Below, piece after piece: positions 31,715 to 32,985 of a DNA stretch of 32,985 nucleotides. Position 1 is the first letter of the stretch. Every line of letters begins with the position of its first letter. A program made the position numbers and the translations under genes. Source of the stretch: a virus; IMG/VR virus record IMGVR_UViG_3300008267_000193, positions 1 through 32,985 of that record, one strand, 5' to 3'. A model generated the notes under the pieces. It made no database searches. It saw only the letters and a list, made by a program, of their open reading frames with translations, and was not told the origin of the DNA.

Positions 31715-32071
31715 AACTTGGGAAAAAATTAAAAAGGTATTTGTTGCATTAGGGCTTTTTATAGCTGGCTTTTTCTTAATAAAGCGCGGCATAGACGCTG
31801 GCCAATTGGCTGACGTTAAGGATAAAGAAAAAGCCAAGAACGATGCACTAAAAAGCAAATCCGAGCTAGAAGTTGAGAAAGAGAAAACAAAAATCAACAA
31901 AAAGTATAACGAAAAACAAAAAAAAGCAGCAGAAGATTTAAAAAAAAAGTCGAAATCCTCAAAAACCAAACCGAAGAAGAACGAAAAGAACTTGAAAAAG
32001 TTGCCAAAGAAGACCCAGAAGAGTTCGCGAAAATCCTCGAAGAAAGGTTCAAAATAAAATATAGGAAATAG
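31704..32071 (+). CDS. Inner-membrane spanin-like protein with probable -1 frameshift
   Basis: In the starting frame the ORF gives 117 residues ending at 32057. It has an N-terminal membrane anchor (VFVALGLFIAGFFLI, about residues 12-26), then a highly charged coiled coil, but its last 35 residues are a featureless Lys/Ser tail. At 31943-31949 the sequence reads A AAA AAG in the correct phase for -1 slippage, within a run of nine A. The -1 frame continues as VEILKNQTEEERKELEKVAK, then EDPEEFAKILEERFKIKYRK, and stops at 32071, two bases before the next ATG. This restored protein has 122 residues. The coordinates given are for the frameshifted form. Anchor plus periplasmic coiled coil fits an i-spanin, but no partner is proven. 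Confidence 0.55.
31940..31949 (+). other. Slippery A-run (A AAA AAG) frameshift site
   Basis: Nine A followed by G. In the zero frame the codons are AAA AAA AAG, so A AAA AAG is in the phase that promotes -1 slipping in bacterial dnaX. I see no strong downstream hairpin within 10 bases and no clear upstream SD-like stimulator. A one-base deletion or sequencing error in the run would look identical. Confidence 0.6.
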
Positions 32072-32073
32072 TC

Positions 32074-32532
32074 ATGTTGTATAAAAAAATTGTAGCTTTA
32101 TTCCTACTAGTATTTCTAGTGGGTCAACCATCTATTGCTGAAGAAAAATTACCTGGGTTTACATCAGTAAAAGCTGGTGATAAAGCTCCATTTGCAGGAT
32201 TTTTATTTACTTCTGAAGCTATAACTAAAATATATACTACTACTGAAGAGGAAAAAAAGGAATTAGAATTACAGCATACTGCTGAGGTTAGTTCTTTAAA
32301 TTTAGAAATACAAAGACAAATAGAATTAAAGATATCAGAAATAGCAATTAAAAATAAATTTATAGAAGACTTAACTAAAAACAAAGATACAGAAATAAAT
32401 AATAGAGAGAAGATAATAAGAGACTTACAAGAAGAAAATACGGCCAATAAATTCTTTATAGCTGGTTCTTTTATTGCCGGAATATTATTGACAGGTACTA
32501 TTTTTTATATTGCATCAGGAATTTCTAAATGA
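32074..32532 (+). CDS. Putative spanin-like envelope protein with signal peptide and C-terminal TM
   Basis: 152 residues. An N-terminal signal peptide (KKIVALFLLVFLVGQPSIAE, cleavage probably after about residue 22) has no lipobox cysteine. A short domain follows (LPGFTSVKAGDKAPFAGFLF, then TSEAI), a motif recurring in phage envelope proteins as far as I recall. Residues about 55-120 are a Glu/Lys-rich coiled coil, and a C-terminal membrane segment lies at about 127-148 (FIAGSFIAGILLTGTIFYIA). The layout 'N-terminal export, periplasmic coil, C-terminal anchor' parallels unimolecular spanins, except for the missing lipobox. Overlaps the next gene by four bases (ATGA). Lysis role inferred from neighbours. 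Confidence 0.5.
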   Translation: MLYKKIVALFLLVFLVGQPSIAEEKLPGFTSVKAGDKAPFAGFLFTSEAITKIYTTTEEEKKELELQHTAEVSSLNLEIQRQIELKISEIAIKNKFIEDLTKNKDTEINNREKIIRDLQEENTANKFFIAGSFIAGILLTGTIFYIASGISK

Positions 32533-32912
32533 AGAAAGACTTAAATTATATTGCGTCTTTAGAAAAAGCAATCTCAGAAAAATACGGCGAAATTTCAGTA
32601 ATTAATCCAAAATCTTTATGGAATGAAGAAAAAGAAAAAGAATATTTAGAGCAATCTAAACAAAAGATGATATTAGAGTCCAGAAACAGTAAAGAAGAAA
32701 ATACTATTGAATTAGATGGGTTTTTAATGCCAAAGAAACTAATTAATAGTGTTCAGAAGAGGAAATGTGAATATTGCGACACATATTCTTTTAACAGAGA
32801 AGATGATTTATATTTTTCAAAATACGAAACTTGTCGCAAGTGTTATGTAAAATACATAGAAGATAGGGAACAACGCTGGAAGCAAGGTTGGCGTCCAAAT
32901 AAATCGGAGTAA
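32529..32912 (+). CDS. Zinc-ribbon protein, conserved phage type
   Basis: 127 residues; starts in the ATGA overlap with the previous gene. Four cysteines as C80-x2-C83 and C102-x2-C105 (KCEYCDTYSFNREDDLYF, then CRKCYVKYI) form a probable zinc ribbon, followed by a basic/aromatic tail EDREQRWKQGWRP. The N-terminal half is charged and helical. I recall zinc-ribbon proteins with the same RxxRWxxGWRP ending in tailed phages, without known function. DNA or protein binding is possible. No membrane segment. Confidence 0.6.
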   Translation: MKKDLNYIASLEKAISEKYGEISVINPKSLWNEEKEKEYLEQSKQKMILESRNSKEENTIELDGFLMPKKLINSVQKRKCEYCDTYSFNREDDLYFSKYETCRKCYVKYIEDREQRWKQGWRPNKSE

Positions 32913-32917
32913 ATATA

Positions 32918-32985
32918 ATGGCTTTATCAGTATATGAAGTAGTTCAAGGAATTTCTCAAGCAATTCATAATGTACATCACGGTGC
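32918..32985 (+). CDS. Start of another gene, 3' partial
   Basis: ATG at 32918 after the SD GGAG (32906-32909); the frame stays open to the window edge and reads MALSVYEVVQGISQAIHNVH. The opening 'SVYEVVQGISQA' looks like the start of a virion protein known from other phages, by recall only. Too short to call. Confidence 0.5.
   Translation, partial: MALSVYEVVQGISQAIHNVHHG

Noticed and set aside
31950-32020. Stimulatory hairpin just downstream of the slippery A-run
   Set aside because: Only a 5-bp AACTT-GAAA-AAGTT stem about 60 bases away was found, too far and weak to count as a classical frameshift stimulator.

Overview
This window looks like part of the genome of a large, AT-rich tailed dsDNA bacteriophage (Caudoviricetes), probably a marine or aquatic myovirus distantly related to T4. 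All of the roughly 30 genes lie on the + strand with little or no spacing. Virion and tail-fibre genes are followed by T4-type replication/recombination genes (RuvC-like resolvase, gp61-like primase, gp47/gp46 nuclease) and then by small membrane proteins that look like a lysis cassette. The signal peptide and spanin-like topologies suggest a Gram-negative host. The host itself cannot be read from the sequence. I see no tRNA, rRNA, CRISPR array, insertion sequence or integrase, and no gene-free stretch longer than 300 bases.

Layout. (1) 1-8315: large and medium virion structural proteins; the first gene enters from the left edge and two members are paralogues. (2) 8349-25791: a long tail-fibre/adhesin locus. 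Its proteins are mosaics of short beta-strand repeats, YadA-like SHAEG repeats, glycine-rich tip domains, one LamG-like insertion, a shared C-terminal domain carrying a WTNDL motif, and a terminal fibre domain with a DYEEG-WTP motif. (3) 25821-27601: resolvase, primase and a small acidic protein, closed by a terminator. (4) 27673-31434: a gp47-gp46 (Mre11-Rad50/SbcD-SbcC) nuclease fused into one chain and then broken into two genes inside the ATPase P-loop. (5) 31445-32985: holin-like, spanin-like and zinc-ribbon proteins plus the start of another gene.

The most notable find is at 28885-29509. The upstream gene ends in a 29-residue N-intein starting with Cys directly after the P-loop residues GKNYSGK. 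The downstream gene begins with a 124-residue C-intein ending in VSHN, followed by Ser. Protein trans-splicing would rebuild a perfect Walker A motif (GKNYSGKS) and a single chain of about 1045 residues. Between the halves are an 18-codon relic that looks like the start of a zinc-finger homing endonuclease and a hairpin that covers its ribosome binding site. This is a fractured gene with a split intein whose break lies unusually close to the N-terminus.

Other structure: a dnaX-type A AAA AAG slippery site in a spanin-like gene, where the -1 frame continues a sensible protein; three virion genes whose Shine-Dalgarno directly abuts a short GC-rich hairpin; a recurring ACTAATTATATA-like motif upstream of virion genes; and four clear factor-independent terminators (about 6240, 15400, 23240 and 27645), two of them with GAAA tetraloops.
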